A DNA stretch of 64,000 nucleotides from Zhengitettix transpicula (Eukaryota > Arthropoda > Insecta > Orthoptera > Tetrigidae), in NCBI GenBank assembly GCA_037074705.1, contig CM073590.1, forward strand, positions 179,691,246 through 179,755,245, in the 5' to 3' direction. The notes beneath the pieces are model-generated. The model saw nothing but the letters and a program-made list of their open reading frames with translations. It did no database searches and was not told the origin of the DNA. Both the position numbers and the translations under genes were made by a program. Within the stretch, counting starts at the first letter, position 1. Every line of letters starts with the position of its first letter. This document shows, piece by piece, positions 20,912 to 32,900 of the stretch.

Positions 20912-23900
20912 TCATTTTGACTTCAAGAGAACAGATAGTTGTTCCATTTCACTCAAAACATCACGTTTCCTGGCAACTTTCTCCAATTGTTCTTTTTCTA
21001 AGGCTTTAAGTTCACCCAAAGTAATTTTTTCCTCTATAGCCTCAATTTCTCGCAGTTTCTTTCGAAGATTTTTCATTCTCTTTGATGGATCAAGAGTTGC
21101 TGCCACATTTATTTGTGGGTCATGTGTAGCACAAACTTTTCCATTATCTGCTGCTTTAGATACAGGTTCTTCTATATTTATTTGGGTTTTAGTTAATCCT
21201 TCATTAATTACATCAACACCATCTGATTTCTTCTTCCTCTTCTTCTTTTTAAGTTTCACTAGAACAAGATTCACATACTTAAAAAAGTCGCAATGCAAAT
21301 GAAAAGCTATCTCAAAATTAAGTATATTAATACAAAGATAATAATTCAGACTACCATAATATTTCATCAAATAACATATGATTCTCCATAGGGTGAAACC
21401 ATTAGGGTTGTAGAGCAAAATGATTTGAGTGAAAATTAAAGAATCTTTTGATCAGAGATCTGTGACCCAGCACGAGTGTCTCCAAAACAGAAACTGAATA
21501 ATACAGGTTTGAAATGCACTTAAGGAATCTAAGCACTAATAATGAAAAAATCATTATTATATCTGCTCCATGACAATGTAATACAGTGTTTGGAAAACCC
21601 ATGAGTAACTTAAGTTTCCAATCTGAATCAGAATTTACTTTTGTCCCCCCATAATAAAAAAAATAATTATTTAACAAGGAAAAATTGTTTAAATTATGAT
21701 CAAGGCTTTGTTAAACACTGTTAAAAGATTTAAATATTGTATATGAGAAGTCAGTTGTAATTTCCCACCTCATTATTAACAATACACTTGGCATTGTTCT
21801 CGAATTAATGTAAAGTGTCAACAAATAATAATATTTAATGTGAATCCTACCAAACTGGTTACATTAACATATTGACGAAAAGTTTAGGTAGAACATAATT
21901 CCAAATCATTTATATCTAATACAATTTTTTTTGTTAGAAATTTAACAAATACCACTACTAAATTGACTAAAATGTGTTTCACTAAAATTGTTTATACCTT
22001 TCATATATTTAAAGACTAAAAATGAAACTATAAATTATCAGTTGATATCAAAAATATTTTAATCTCTGAATATATATCTACATACATCTACACCATTCAT
22101 TTAATTCCACAATCAACATAAAATTAAATCTGAAATTCAAAATATTACAAAATAATTTTCTCTCTATTACCTTATTATCTTATTTAAAGTATCAAAATTT
22201 CCTGTTTCAAAATTACAGTGAGGAAATAGCTGAACATAAAGAAACTGCACTGCACTAAGATTAATAATATGCAACACCTTAGTACTAATTTTCAATTGTC
22301 CTGTTCAGTATCAGTTGGTGATTGTGTGTTCGTGTACTAAAATACAAACTAATTTAGGTAAAAACTTTTTATTAATTTTAAAAACCTTAATATTTTAAAA
22401 GTGTTAATTTCTGCTTCTATTTCAAACACTTTAAACTTCCTTTGCTAATGTGGCCAGCTAGCACTGTGCTTGCACAATATTCCATTTCACTCCCATTCTG
22501 TAAAACCACAAACTGCCTCCTTTCTGTGCTATCTGCAGCTTAGCACATTCAATACTACCAATGTGGCATGTTTCTAATATTAACTTAATTTAAAATATGT
22601 ACAAAAGAAAAATACTTTCAAGTTAGAAATGTGTCAACTGCGTTCAAAATATTTATGCTCTTAATAAAAATTAGACACTGTTACATATTATATTGAGACA
22701 GAATTAGAAATCTAGCACATTTACCACAGATTTTTGGTAACGCTATCACTGTTAAAAATAAGCTTGTTTGTGAGCCAACATAAGTTTCTTACAGACAAAA
22801 ATGCACTTACAACCAAAGAAAACAATGGCATTACTTCAATTGTAAACCAAACCGTTCATATGAACTTGGAATAATTGGCATAATCACTTATGACTATGTC
22901 AGTTTTAATAAATTCATATGAATAGTTAGTTTTCAATTGAAGTAATATAGCTGTTGTATTTTACACGGTTATCCTCATGGCTATCTTTCTTATTATTAAT
23001 TATTGTTGTTCAATATAAATATAACATACAAATTACAAACTCACTAAACACGACTGGTCCTGTTACTGAATATGTGCCAGGATGACACTAGAAATACATT
23101 TGGATAGTAGAGACAGCACACTCGACTTATCTGAAGTCAACAGTTGATCCAGTCGGTCTGAGCAAATTTGAAATATTTTTCTGTTGATTTCAGGTAAGCG
23201 GACTATGCTGTCTCTCTTTCCTATCCAAATGTGATATTTAATTTGACCTTGTCTAATTATCCTTAGTTCTACCAACATCAAAAGCATTAACTCCTCTTTT
23301 AAGGATCATAAAAGAGTAAAGCCAACATTTATAATCTGCATGTGTACAGGTAGCAGCTGCAATTTATTGTTCATGGCTTTAATAGTTTCATACAAAATTG
23401 TCAATTTTTTCATATAATTTACACATCATATTAACCACAAAAAGTTAATATATTTACCTTCACTCGGAGTTTCTACTAGAATTCCAGAAATTGGTGATTT
23501 TTCAAAGTTTTCTTTTTTACCTTTATGTGTATTTATATATTCTTCCGTCATTCCAACTGGGTATTGTGGTTTAGATTTAGCAAACAGCTTTCCTTTACTC
23601 TCATATCTGGAATCAAAACAATTGGATAATAATTAACTAATAATACATCTTTGTACATATTCATCAACACAACTTTCCACATACATGGGTACTTCTTCTT
23701 GTGGAATATATCCATCTCTCACTCTCCTGGGCTTTCTCCATGTGCCATCAGGACGCTGGCTGGCAGCAATGAATGTTGCCCCTACAGATGTAATAATAAT
23801 TAATATTCACTAATGCACATCATTTAAACGTTTGTAATTGCATATAACTCAATATTGCAATAAACACCGATCTATAAATTACTTTAAAAATAAAATTAAA

Positions 23901-24041
23901 AGTATGTGATATTCTTATTAAGCGGATAATAGTATCTCATTAAAACAATTTTTTTGAACATTCAATCTAGTTACAATAATTTGTAAGCTTGTAACTGCTA
24001 CCTTGCTCATCTTTAACATAAGTCGGCGGACTTAACGCCAT
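20912..24041 (-). CDS. Pym: PYM, partner of Y14 and mago (exon junction complex disassembly factor), complete
   Basis: Four coding exons on the minus strand: 24002-24041 (ATG at 24039-24041), 23685-23781, 23458-23606 and 20912-21258 (TGA at 20912-20914). They sum to 633 nt, 210 residues, with consistent phases and GT..AG introns. Residues 1-47 carry the family signature: a short start ending in KDEQG, then [20 protein letters not shown] (17-36) and [11 protein letters not shown] (37-47), the domain known to bind the Mago-Y14 heterodimer. A lysine-rich run (about 97-107) is followed by an acidic/helical C-terminus (about 150-207, [18 protein letters not shown]) that resembles the ribosome-associating part of the family. 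Length matches fly and human proteins (about 205 residues). Known role: cytoplasmic, 40S-associated removal of exon junction complexes. Intron 3 (2.2 kb) holds a hAT-type MITE remnant and an inverted repeat pair. Promoter and poly(A) site are not identified. Identification is very secure. Confidence 0.95.
22330..22765. mobile_element. hAT MITE remnant in PYM intron 3
   Basis: Internal sequence matches the MITE copies at 19.0 and 34.3 kb (for example TTTCTGCTTCTATTTCAAAC, ATGTGGCATG..., TTAAAATATGTACAAAAG and AATTAGACACTGTTA). The conserved terminal repeats are missing or decayed. Confidence 0.65.
23085..23250. mobile_element. Composite repeat: inverted pair of 3' ends in PYM intron 3
   Basis: A minus-oriented end (ACATTTGGATAG near 23087, ACTTATCTGAAGTCAACAG) is followed after a short loop by a plus-oriented end (GTTGATTTCAGGTAAGCGG near 23183, CTATCCAAATGTG near 23222). 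The arms can fold back on each other for about 50 bp. Confidence 0.7.
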
Positions 24042-27000
24042 TTAAACGAAACGCAAGAGCTGCCACCTATTGCCATTTGGTTGCTCTATTATGCTCCGTT
24101 TACAAAAGTATGTAAAATAAAGAGCGGGAGATTTAAAGAGCCTTACTTGATCTGCGATAACGTTATATTTAGTCAATATTGGAGTATTGTACAAAACAAA
24201 TAAAGATAGATTATAAATTTAATTCAATCTGAAAGAAACACACTAAGTTTACAGCCCTCATACAGTCAAAATCCTATTTGCAATTGTTGCAATAATTTTC
24301 TTTCCGAAAAAACTTCACGGAAATACTACAACGTAATGTTTAGAGTCGTGTGAAATTTAGTAAAATAGAAAATAATATAGAATCAGCTGCAATGCCTTCG
24401 CAATTAACGCGATAAAAGTGGAGAACTAAATGTCACTATATAATAATACTTCTAAAATGCTGCAGAATGCTGTACTCACTATTCTGAGAATAAAATACTA
24501 AGAACAAAGTGATAAATTGATGTGTGATCAAGTGTTGATCATCAAGAGGAAGTTTTAATGGACAGGGTTCGACGTTATTAACCCCATTATTCACTATATA
24601 CACTCAGAAAGGCTTAGGAGGGAAGAGAAAATGTAAATATAGCGGGCGTGCAAGGAGAAAAAGACGGACGTTCTAAGAAAAGCCGTGTTCTAAGAAAATA
24701 TTTTATAAAAATATTGTCTGGAGTCTATATTTATCGTTGAACTGTTTCTCCATTATATCTTAACACTTCGAATAAGTCAAGTTATTAAAGGTTTGAAATT
24801 TTCTCTTAATATAGTTCGGTTTATATACGCAGACACCAGTCTTCGTGAGTGGGAAGTGAGACATAGAGGTTCTTGATGTGTCTAGTTAATTGAAAATGAA
24901 CTATAGAGCGAATCTTAGGAGCGCAACTAGTTATCTGCGTTTCGAAGTGGGGCAGCATTCGCATCTTAAACGATCTAATTTAATGTTATGTTTAACTGTC
25001 TGATCTATTGTCGTGCTTCCGGAACTGTTATATCGTTTTCTACTTCCAGATAAATGTGTTGGCGACAATCGTAGTTATAGGTACATGTGAAAATACTTTA
25101 TAGCGATTTTTAATGTCAATTCAAATTGATCCTTACTTTTATCTCTCAGTTTTACTTGTATACACCATAAAATTTATTTAAAGATTACGAGTGGCTGTGA
25201 AAATGACGTCAGTTTACTATAATAAAAATTATTGTTGTCGACTTTCGAAGACATTTTCAAATGTCAAACACACAACAATATCATAATTTGTTCTTATCTA
25301 TTTTTTCCACCTCAAAGATAACTACAGAATACAGCACGCTACCTATATTTTCAAAAATAAAAATAAAACTGATCCTAATTTGAAGTATCATTTTCAATAT
25401 AGTTGCACTGGTCTTACCTTTTCAGTTACTTTTATTGGATGTTTTCAGTGTAATCAATATGCCATGTTAACTTAATGTTTATTTCATTTTAGTACTGTGG
25501 CACTCACCCTGCAAATTTACCATAGCAGGTCTCTGGCGGTCCAATTCTTGGAACAGCTTACCTGCGGTATGAGGAAGTACCGTAGGGAAAACAACCCATT
25601 CCATACATAATTAATTTATTAAAAGTATAAACACGTACAATTATATAATTTTTCCCTTACTAGCCAGTCATGAAAACCCAGGTATTGACAGAATGCCTTC
25701 CAGGCACCCACTTCTAGTGACCCGTGTGTCCAACTGTCTCTCTATTGGTCTTTTTCATTTGTTTTGGACCAATCACAGGTCCTAGACAATCTGACATCGA
25801 AAATTTTATCAGCTAGAAGCCCCTCTGCACCTGCTGTTTTCGGACCAGAAAACCCCCCCATGGAGGTACAGTTATAATCCCTAGACGGACTGGCACTAAA
25901 TTGTATTTTCTGCTGATGTTGGAAGAATCAGCAAAACATGGTTGCTCACACGATTATACAAACTGACTAAAATATCAGCATAAATCAATTATCTTCTTTA
26001 CGAAGAAAGTATAGTTCCCCTAGATAACAGTTTGTACAATGATAGCAACATTTACACTGCAAGGTTGTAGTAATCTTTAGTTTTCAAATGTCTGTGTAAC
26101 GTGCAGCCATAGAAAGTAAGTGCTAATACATGTTGAAGTTGAATATAAATTCATATTTGAAAAGCTCTTGATTATTATATATTATTGTTACTCTACACAA
26201 TAATTATGCTTTTATGCAAATATGAAGAAATGAGTATCTCTAAAATATAAGAAATCAAAAAACAATTTTGATGATAAATAATGGAGTACATGTGAGTTTC
26301 TCAACATATGACACCTACAATGGTTGAGACCCAAATTTGTTTGGTATATTCCAAAATTATTTAAACAAATTTAAGCTACTACTGTCTCTTCCTTACTGTT
26401 GTATTTATTTATACTCACAGAAAATATATAATAATATTAATAGTGTTTATATTTAACCTAATAACCTGAAAACTTATGGTGTTGGTGAAGAACATTATGT
26501 CAGCACCTTAGTGACGGTGGATTTGAAATGGGCAATGGTACTACTTCTGAGGGGCACTAAAATGTACCTTACATATTAGTTTCATTTTTTTACTCATAAT
26601 AAATAATGAAGATTTGCCAAGTTCAAATTTACAATCCTCCTCCTCTACAGTATCTTCAAGAGAATTATATTGGGCAGCAAATTTCTTTAGCCTGGACACT
26701 GAAGAGCCTTGTTGTAGTACTGTAATCTTTGTTGTTATAGGATTTTCCTTCAGCATTGTAAATAATACTAGAAACTAAAACCAGAATATCAGAAGATAAG
26801 GAAATATGAAAGAACCTCCCTACCAATCTGGATAACTGCTGAATTATATTTAGTATGACAGCACAATTGTCATATTTGACAAAGCATAACACAATTTTGT
26901 ATAATGGCAACAGTTACGGTTGAAAGTTTAAAAAATTAACATCCTAAGCATGTTTCTAACCTCCCATTGAATTCATTTCAATATTTTCTTTGGATGGACA

Positions 27001-27305
27001 CGTTTATTATTGATCTTCCCAAATATTTACAATCACTCAGGTAACTGTTCCACTATGTGATTGATTCATCGTCTATGATTACTTAACTCTCCATCTTCTG
27101 CAAGTTATATGTATAACATAAATAATGGCAGATTTAAATTACATAAATATATTTAATGCTAAAAGAAAACTCCACAATAGCTTAGTGTATGAAGTTAATG
27201 TTACCAGACAAAATACATAGCTGCATAACTAACTGTCCCTAACATTACTAAAATAAATAAGCATTTTATCACAATCATTAATAGCAAAACCTTTTCTTAT
27301 TCTTG
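24042..27305. other. Intergenic region between PYM and the M13 peptidase
   Basis: Holds the PYM 5' region and the peptidase 3' untranslated region. An AATAAA on the minus strand at 27003-27008 is a possible poly(A) signal about 300 nt after the peptidase stop. A GC-richer block at 25.64-25.90 kb with GGACCAATCACAGGTCC near 25769 contains a CCAAT box but is 1.7 kb from the PYM start, so its role is unknown. Confidence 0.4.
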
Positions 27306-29891
27306 TTACCAAATTTGACATTTTTCGACAGGGTTCATAGGTGAACCCTTTGGGCAGTTCCAAACTTTAGAAAAGTCTTCTGAGTTTGCAAGAGTTCCAC
27401 GTACTCGAAATTTGTGTGGGCTGTGCGGATCTGATAATACTTCTTGAAGTAGTGACTCTGTGGTTGTAGACTCACACCATACCTATAAAATATAAGTTGT
27501 AATGTATATAAATATATATTAAATAAAACATATTTATCTGAAAAACTATGTAAAACTTTCAAAAAAAAATTATAAAAACTCACTGTTGCAAATCCAAGAA
27601 AGAAAAGTTGTTCAGGAGAAAATTGTTTAAGACCTGGTAAACGTGGCTCAGGTCCATTTTTCTGAACATAGTTTTGGTAAGCTTTAAATGCTTGCCTTAA
27701 ACCACCATTGTCTGCGATATTTTCTCCCAATGTTGTGACACCATTCATCTGTCAATATTCAAATTATAAATTATTACAATAACTTTTTTATTCAGTATGT
27801 TGTTGGAATATTAATTTTGGAAAAAATGACCATTTTTTAAAAAAATTCTGCTGCCTATTACGAATTTAAAAATACAGTAAACAAAGCTTGAAATATTTTT
27901 ATGTCTATATAAATAAATATATTAATTAATTACTTCAATTTAGCAACAGAAAACAAGTTTTGACATACTTAAGTCTGTTTTACTTTATAATTTCATCAAA
28001 CAGGTGCATTTTTCTTAGTGTGAACAGTTGCGTTCTTAACAAGGAAGATAAATATTAATCCAATGCAAAAAAAAAAGAGAGAAAACTGCTGGAGGTTCCT
28101 GGAACATTTACGGACAAATTTAAACATTTATTCTACATAAAAACCTTAAATAGAATTCAAATTGCACCCTTTTTATTATTATAGTGATTACAAGTCAAAA
28201 ACACAGTATATAAGTGTATTCAACAAGTATATTTTTATGACGGGAGCAGGATTTGCTGTGGGGATGCAGCAGGCCAACTATTCCATTGAAAATAGCAGAG
28301 AACTCTTACTGTATGCCAAGGTCTTTGACTCCAGAACATACACATCTCAAAACTGACAGAGGTGCCTTGGCCTTTGAGAATCTTGGTTCAAAAACTAGAG
28401 AAAGGAAAAGGTAGGCCCTCTATATGTCCAGGAAGGTTCACCTGTGAGAGCTGAGATCTGCTGTTACAGGCTTCCTTGTTGGTTTGAAAGTCTATGATAA
28501 TTTTCATTTTCATTTAAAGAATTATGTGTAAAAAAACATCTGAAGAAGAGGAAAACAAAAATGGTCATAAATACTGGACATTGTACATCTTTACTGCAGC
28601 CTTTAGACGTATGTATTAACTGAACATTCAAAAACAATTGCACTCAAAATGAAAGACAACTGCAGACCCCAAAGTTACACCAACCAGTAGAATAAAGAAA
28701 GCCATGCTTTCTCTCATCTGCAAGTTGATTATATTAGAATGAGGATCAATTCTGAAGAAATTAGTCATCTGCACCTTTAAAAAATGTTGGTATTGATGAT
28801 ATGACTGTAAGCTTCTCAGGAACCAACAGCTATGTTGAAAAATTATACATATATGTATGAAATTGTGAGATTACTCCATATTAAAATAGGTTTTTTATGC
28901 AGTGTTTTGTTTGAAATAAAAAAAAATCAGGAAAACAATAATTTATTTATTATAAAATCCCATTGGCTAGATGAAAAAATAAGTGTGCATCTTACATGAC
29001 AAAGTGGGATGATTTCTCTCTTTTAATGTTAAGTGAATGTTTGCCTGATTAATATATAACATTTCAGAAACTAAAATATGTAAATTGTCTCAGTTCGTAG
29101 TATTATTGGAGTGCTAAATATGTTTAAACTTGCAATTGTCTTGTGGAAACTTGATGTTCATTTGGGTTTCTTAATTCTATTTATAATTGCTGTTTTAGTT
29201 TGGCCTATGTACATATGTAAACAATTGTTAGAATTTAGTTTGTAAACTATATTGTGTCATTTTTTTGTCTTCAAAATATTTCAAATTATGGATACATTAT
29301 AGATGGATTACTATACCAACCTTAACACATAGCTGAATGTAATATGATCTGAAAAAATGTGTTAAGGGTTGGTTAATGTATTATAGATTGGCATAGTGCT
29401 GTAGGATGTTAATGTTTTATTCTATTTTGTATTGTGTTTGGAACCCTTATGTTTATGTAATCTTTTCCATATGTATCCATTATGGATTTAAGAGTGAGAC
29501 ATGGTCAATGTGTCAATTCTCCTTCAGTCTAAAGCCCAGTTATCATGTTATCATAACCATGACAAGCATAAACATCCATGCTCATGCTAGGATTTGAACC
29601 TGGGACCTCTGTGATGTGAGGCGGCAATGCTGACTACTATACCACGGCCGGTTGGACTACAAATTCTACTATATAAATGCAAATGAAAAAAAAAAATACT
29701 GTATGATTGTTCAAAGATATCTGTGACAGTTAACCACATTAATTATATGTTTAAAAGTTAACCATTAAAATTATTAGAAGCACCTGCAACAGTAGTCTGT
29801 AACTTACCTCAAGAATTATGAAGCATCCTCAACTACAATCTTAACATGTTATTTGCAAATAAATAAAATTTTCCTTTATCTTTCACACTTG

Positions 29892-29943
<52 letters not shown>

Positions 29944-32900
29944 TCAAACTTGGATAGTGAGGAAGGATAGAAATAAATAGGAGAAATAGGAGGATTGCGC
30001 TTTATGTGAATTCATATGCTCGGGCGAAGAATTACGCACATAGAAAAGCATATGTTCAAAGCAGAGAGAAGGATGGAAGAAGAAGGAAAGACTGAAAATA
30101 TTTGACCCAGGCGGGACTTGAACCCACGTATTCTGCTTAGTACACAGACGCCGAGATGGTTAAGGCGTCTGTGTACTAAGCAGAATACGTGGGTTCAAGT
30201 CCCGCCTGGGTCAAATATTTTCAGTCTTTCCTTCTTCTTCCATCCTTCTCTCTGCTTTGAACATATGCTTTTCTATGTGCGTAATTCTTCGCCCGAGCAT
30301 ATGAATTCACATAAAGCGCAATCCTCTTATTTCTCCTATTTATTTCTATATATATATATATAGCAAAAAAATTAACAATGCTTTGTGATGCTCTTACCCT
30401 AACTGTTGTATGTAAAAGACTATCCAATTCTGGCACTCTGTAAGAATCATACTGGTCTATAAAACACTGGGATTTCTTAATGTATGTTTCTATAGTCTTT
30501 TCTGACCACCACTGAGCAAGATTTCCATATTTATCACTTTGGCGTCCTGTAAAGAATCTCACATTTAAATTTGCCTATCATATTCAAAGCTAACATTTAA
30601 ATAATTTCTATTAGTTACTAACCTACATCATCAAATCCATGTGTTATTTCATGACCAATAACTACTCCTATACTTCCATAGTTTAGAGCTCTATAATGAA
30701 CACTGAAATTAGTAAATGTTTTATATTTTGATTTACTTAACTAATTTCACATTTTCAAATAAATACATACTCAACTCTTCCTTTACTAAAAAATGGTACT
30801 TGTAATATGCCAGCTGGAAATACTGTAAATAAATTTAGTGATATATCATATCATACATTTAATTATATGAACAGGAAATATAGAAGCACTTACTTATAGA
30901 ATTTGTTTGTGGATTATAATATGCATTTACTACATCAGGACTAGTATGCCACCTAAAAAATGTTACAATTATACTTTGTTTAGAAAATATACATACACCT
31001 TCAAATAGTTTCAAGTTTTTAGAATTATTAAAAGCAAATTAAAAAATTAAATAATGGATTCCTTACTCAGTTCGATCAGTGGGTTTACGCAGTTTGGCCA
31101 TTATTCGATTAACCATCAGCATCTTATAATTTACCACATTATCCAAATGATTGGAAGTAACCTGTACCTACAAATAAAAAATATCAAGCAATGTATTATA
31201 ATATAATTTTATGGGCATGTATTATAATGTTTGAATAATATGATTAAACAGTAATACAAATTGATTCAGCAGCAAACAAATTATGACAATTAATCAAATG
31301 TGGTTATTTTAAAAGCACTTCACAAATAATAGCACTGCTTTGTGTTTTCATTAATTGAATTTATTTTGAAAGAGTTTTTGAGATCACTAAATACTTCATC
31401 CTGCATAGCACTTTATAAATGTTATTTAATACTAGAATAAGGTTAAATATTTTAAGAAAATAATAACCTTGCTGGTGATAATTGACTTCACCCAATTTCT
31501 ACAAATATGTACATATGTTATCCATCTAAAAAAACAGAATAAAGCTCACCTGGTTATAATAATTGTCTAAAGCAGTTACATTTGAATACCAATCAGGGTA
31601 ACCAATCAGCTCTATCATTGCATCAGCCTTTTCACCAGCAACATTTCTTGTTGTTTCATCCATCCAGTCTACAGCATGAACTTGAGACTTGAAAGCTTCA
31701 CGAATGTTCATTACCATACCTAATGCCTGTGGAACATACACCACATACTCAAATACTAAATTTTATGTATTAATGTAATTTTATTTTCACTAATACTACA
31801 TTTGATTGTAAAAGTGTGCATTAAATCTTAATTATGATTAGTTTAAAATACTAATTCTGTTCTATTGTAACCCATAAAATAATTTTTTAATAACAATGTT
31901 AACACAAAGAGTGATAATTAATTATCAAATACTTTCCCGATGTAATTGCTGATGAAATAGTTCTCAGGTTTCCACACAAGAATTATTTCTTCAGCAAACA
32001 GTGATAGTTGAAACTGACATCTGCCCATGCAATACACACAGTATGAATAACTCTTCATGTAAAGTTGATGGAAGTCAGCTTAGTGTTAAATTATAAAACA
32101 AATGGATGGGAATTATACTTTACCTTAAGGAAGCTCAGGAAGGGAATTTATGGATTACAATTATCTATTCAATCCATGTTTAATGCTGCAGTAATATTAT
32201 GTATTACAACTGGGTCTATAACAGTTAATGTTAAGGAAATTCATATTGCACCATAATAATTTATAATCCATGCTATTGTTTAGAAAATATAATACTTCAG
32301 TGGATTCTGAAGAAAGAATATGTAATATGTATATTCAGTCTTGAAAGCTTTTTCTTCATGCTTAATGAAAATTATATTTGAAATATAGTCAATAGGATAA
32401 ATAACATCTTAGTGAACTCTTAAATAAAACTGACCTATAGAAACACTAATAGTCACAAATGAAGAAATTATTTTTGAATGAATAAAACCATAATATAAGA
32501 ACTAATTAGACAGGACAAAACTTAAAAGTAATATAAATAAATGTGAAATAATCAATGCAACCATGACCACTTCATACTCATGAGTAGGCCTAATGATAAA
32601 TTAATTCCAAATTAAAAAATAGGGTAAATAAGTATTCCAGATTTCAATCTTGGAAATTTGTGTAGTAGAACATCATTTATTTACCTTCCACCACTGGCCT
32701 GTGTGAGCATGTGAGTGTTTTTTATACACATGTTTCTACATATGTGTGTATGTATAATTCTGTTTTTGTTTTTTTCTATTGTCATGACCTTCCTTGAGAG
32801 AGAGGGTTTTGATGGCTTTGTTAGATGTCAATTTTAGCTGTCCAACAGATGATGTCTCAGTGTTTGAAGCAGATGGATGGCTGGCTTAGCATTCAGACTT

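Noticed and set aside
29586..29658. tRNA-Asp/Gly-like sequence
   Set aside because: Boxes are present but stems mismatch and an AT-rich SINE body follows; treated as SINE head. The same holds for 35115-35175 and 43178-43250.
30150..30225. Functional tRNA gene (Ser/Leu-like head with A and B boxes)
   Set aside because: No intact cloverleaf or acceptor stem, and it continues into a SINE body repeated elsewhere in the window.
30118..30363. Open frames of 81 and 113 codons across 30.1-30.56 kb
   Set aside because: They run through the SINE palindrome; only the part 30398-30546 is a real peptidase exon, on the minus strand.
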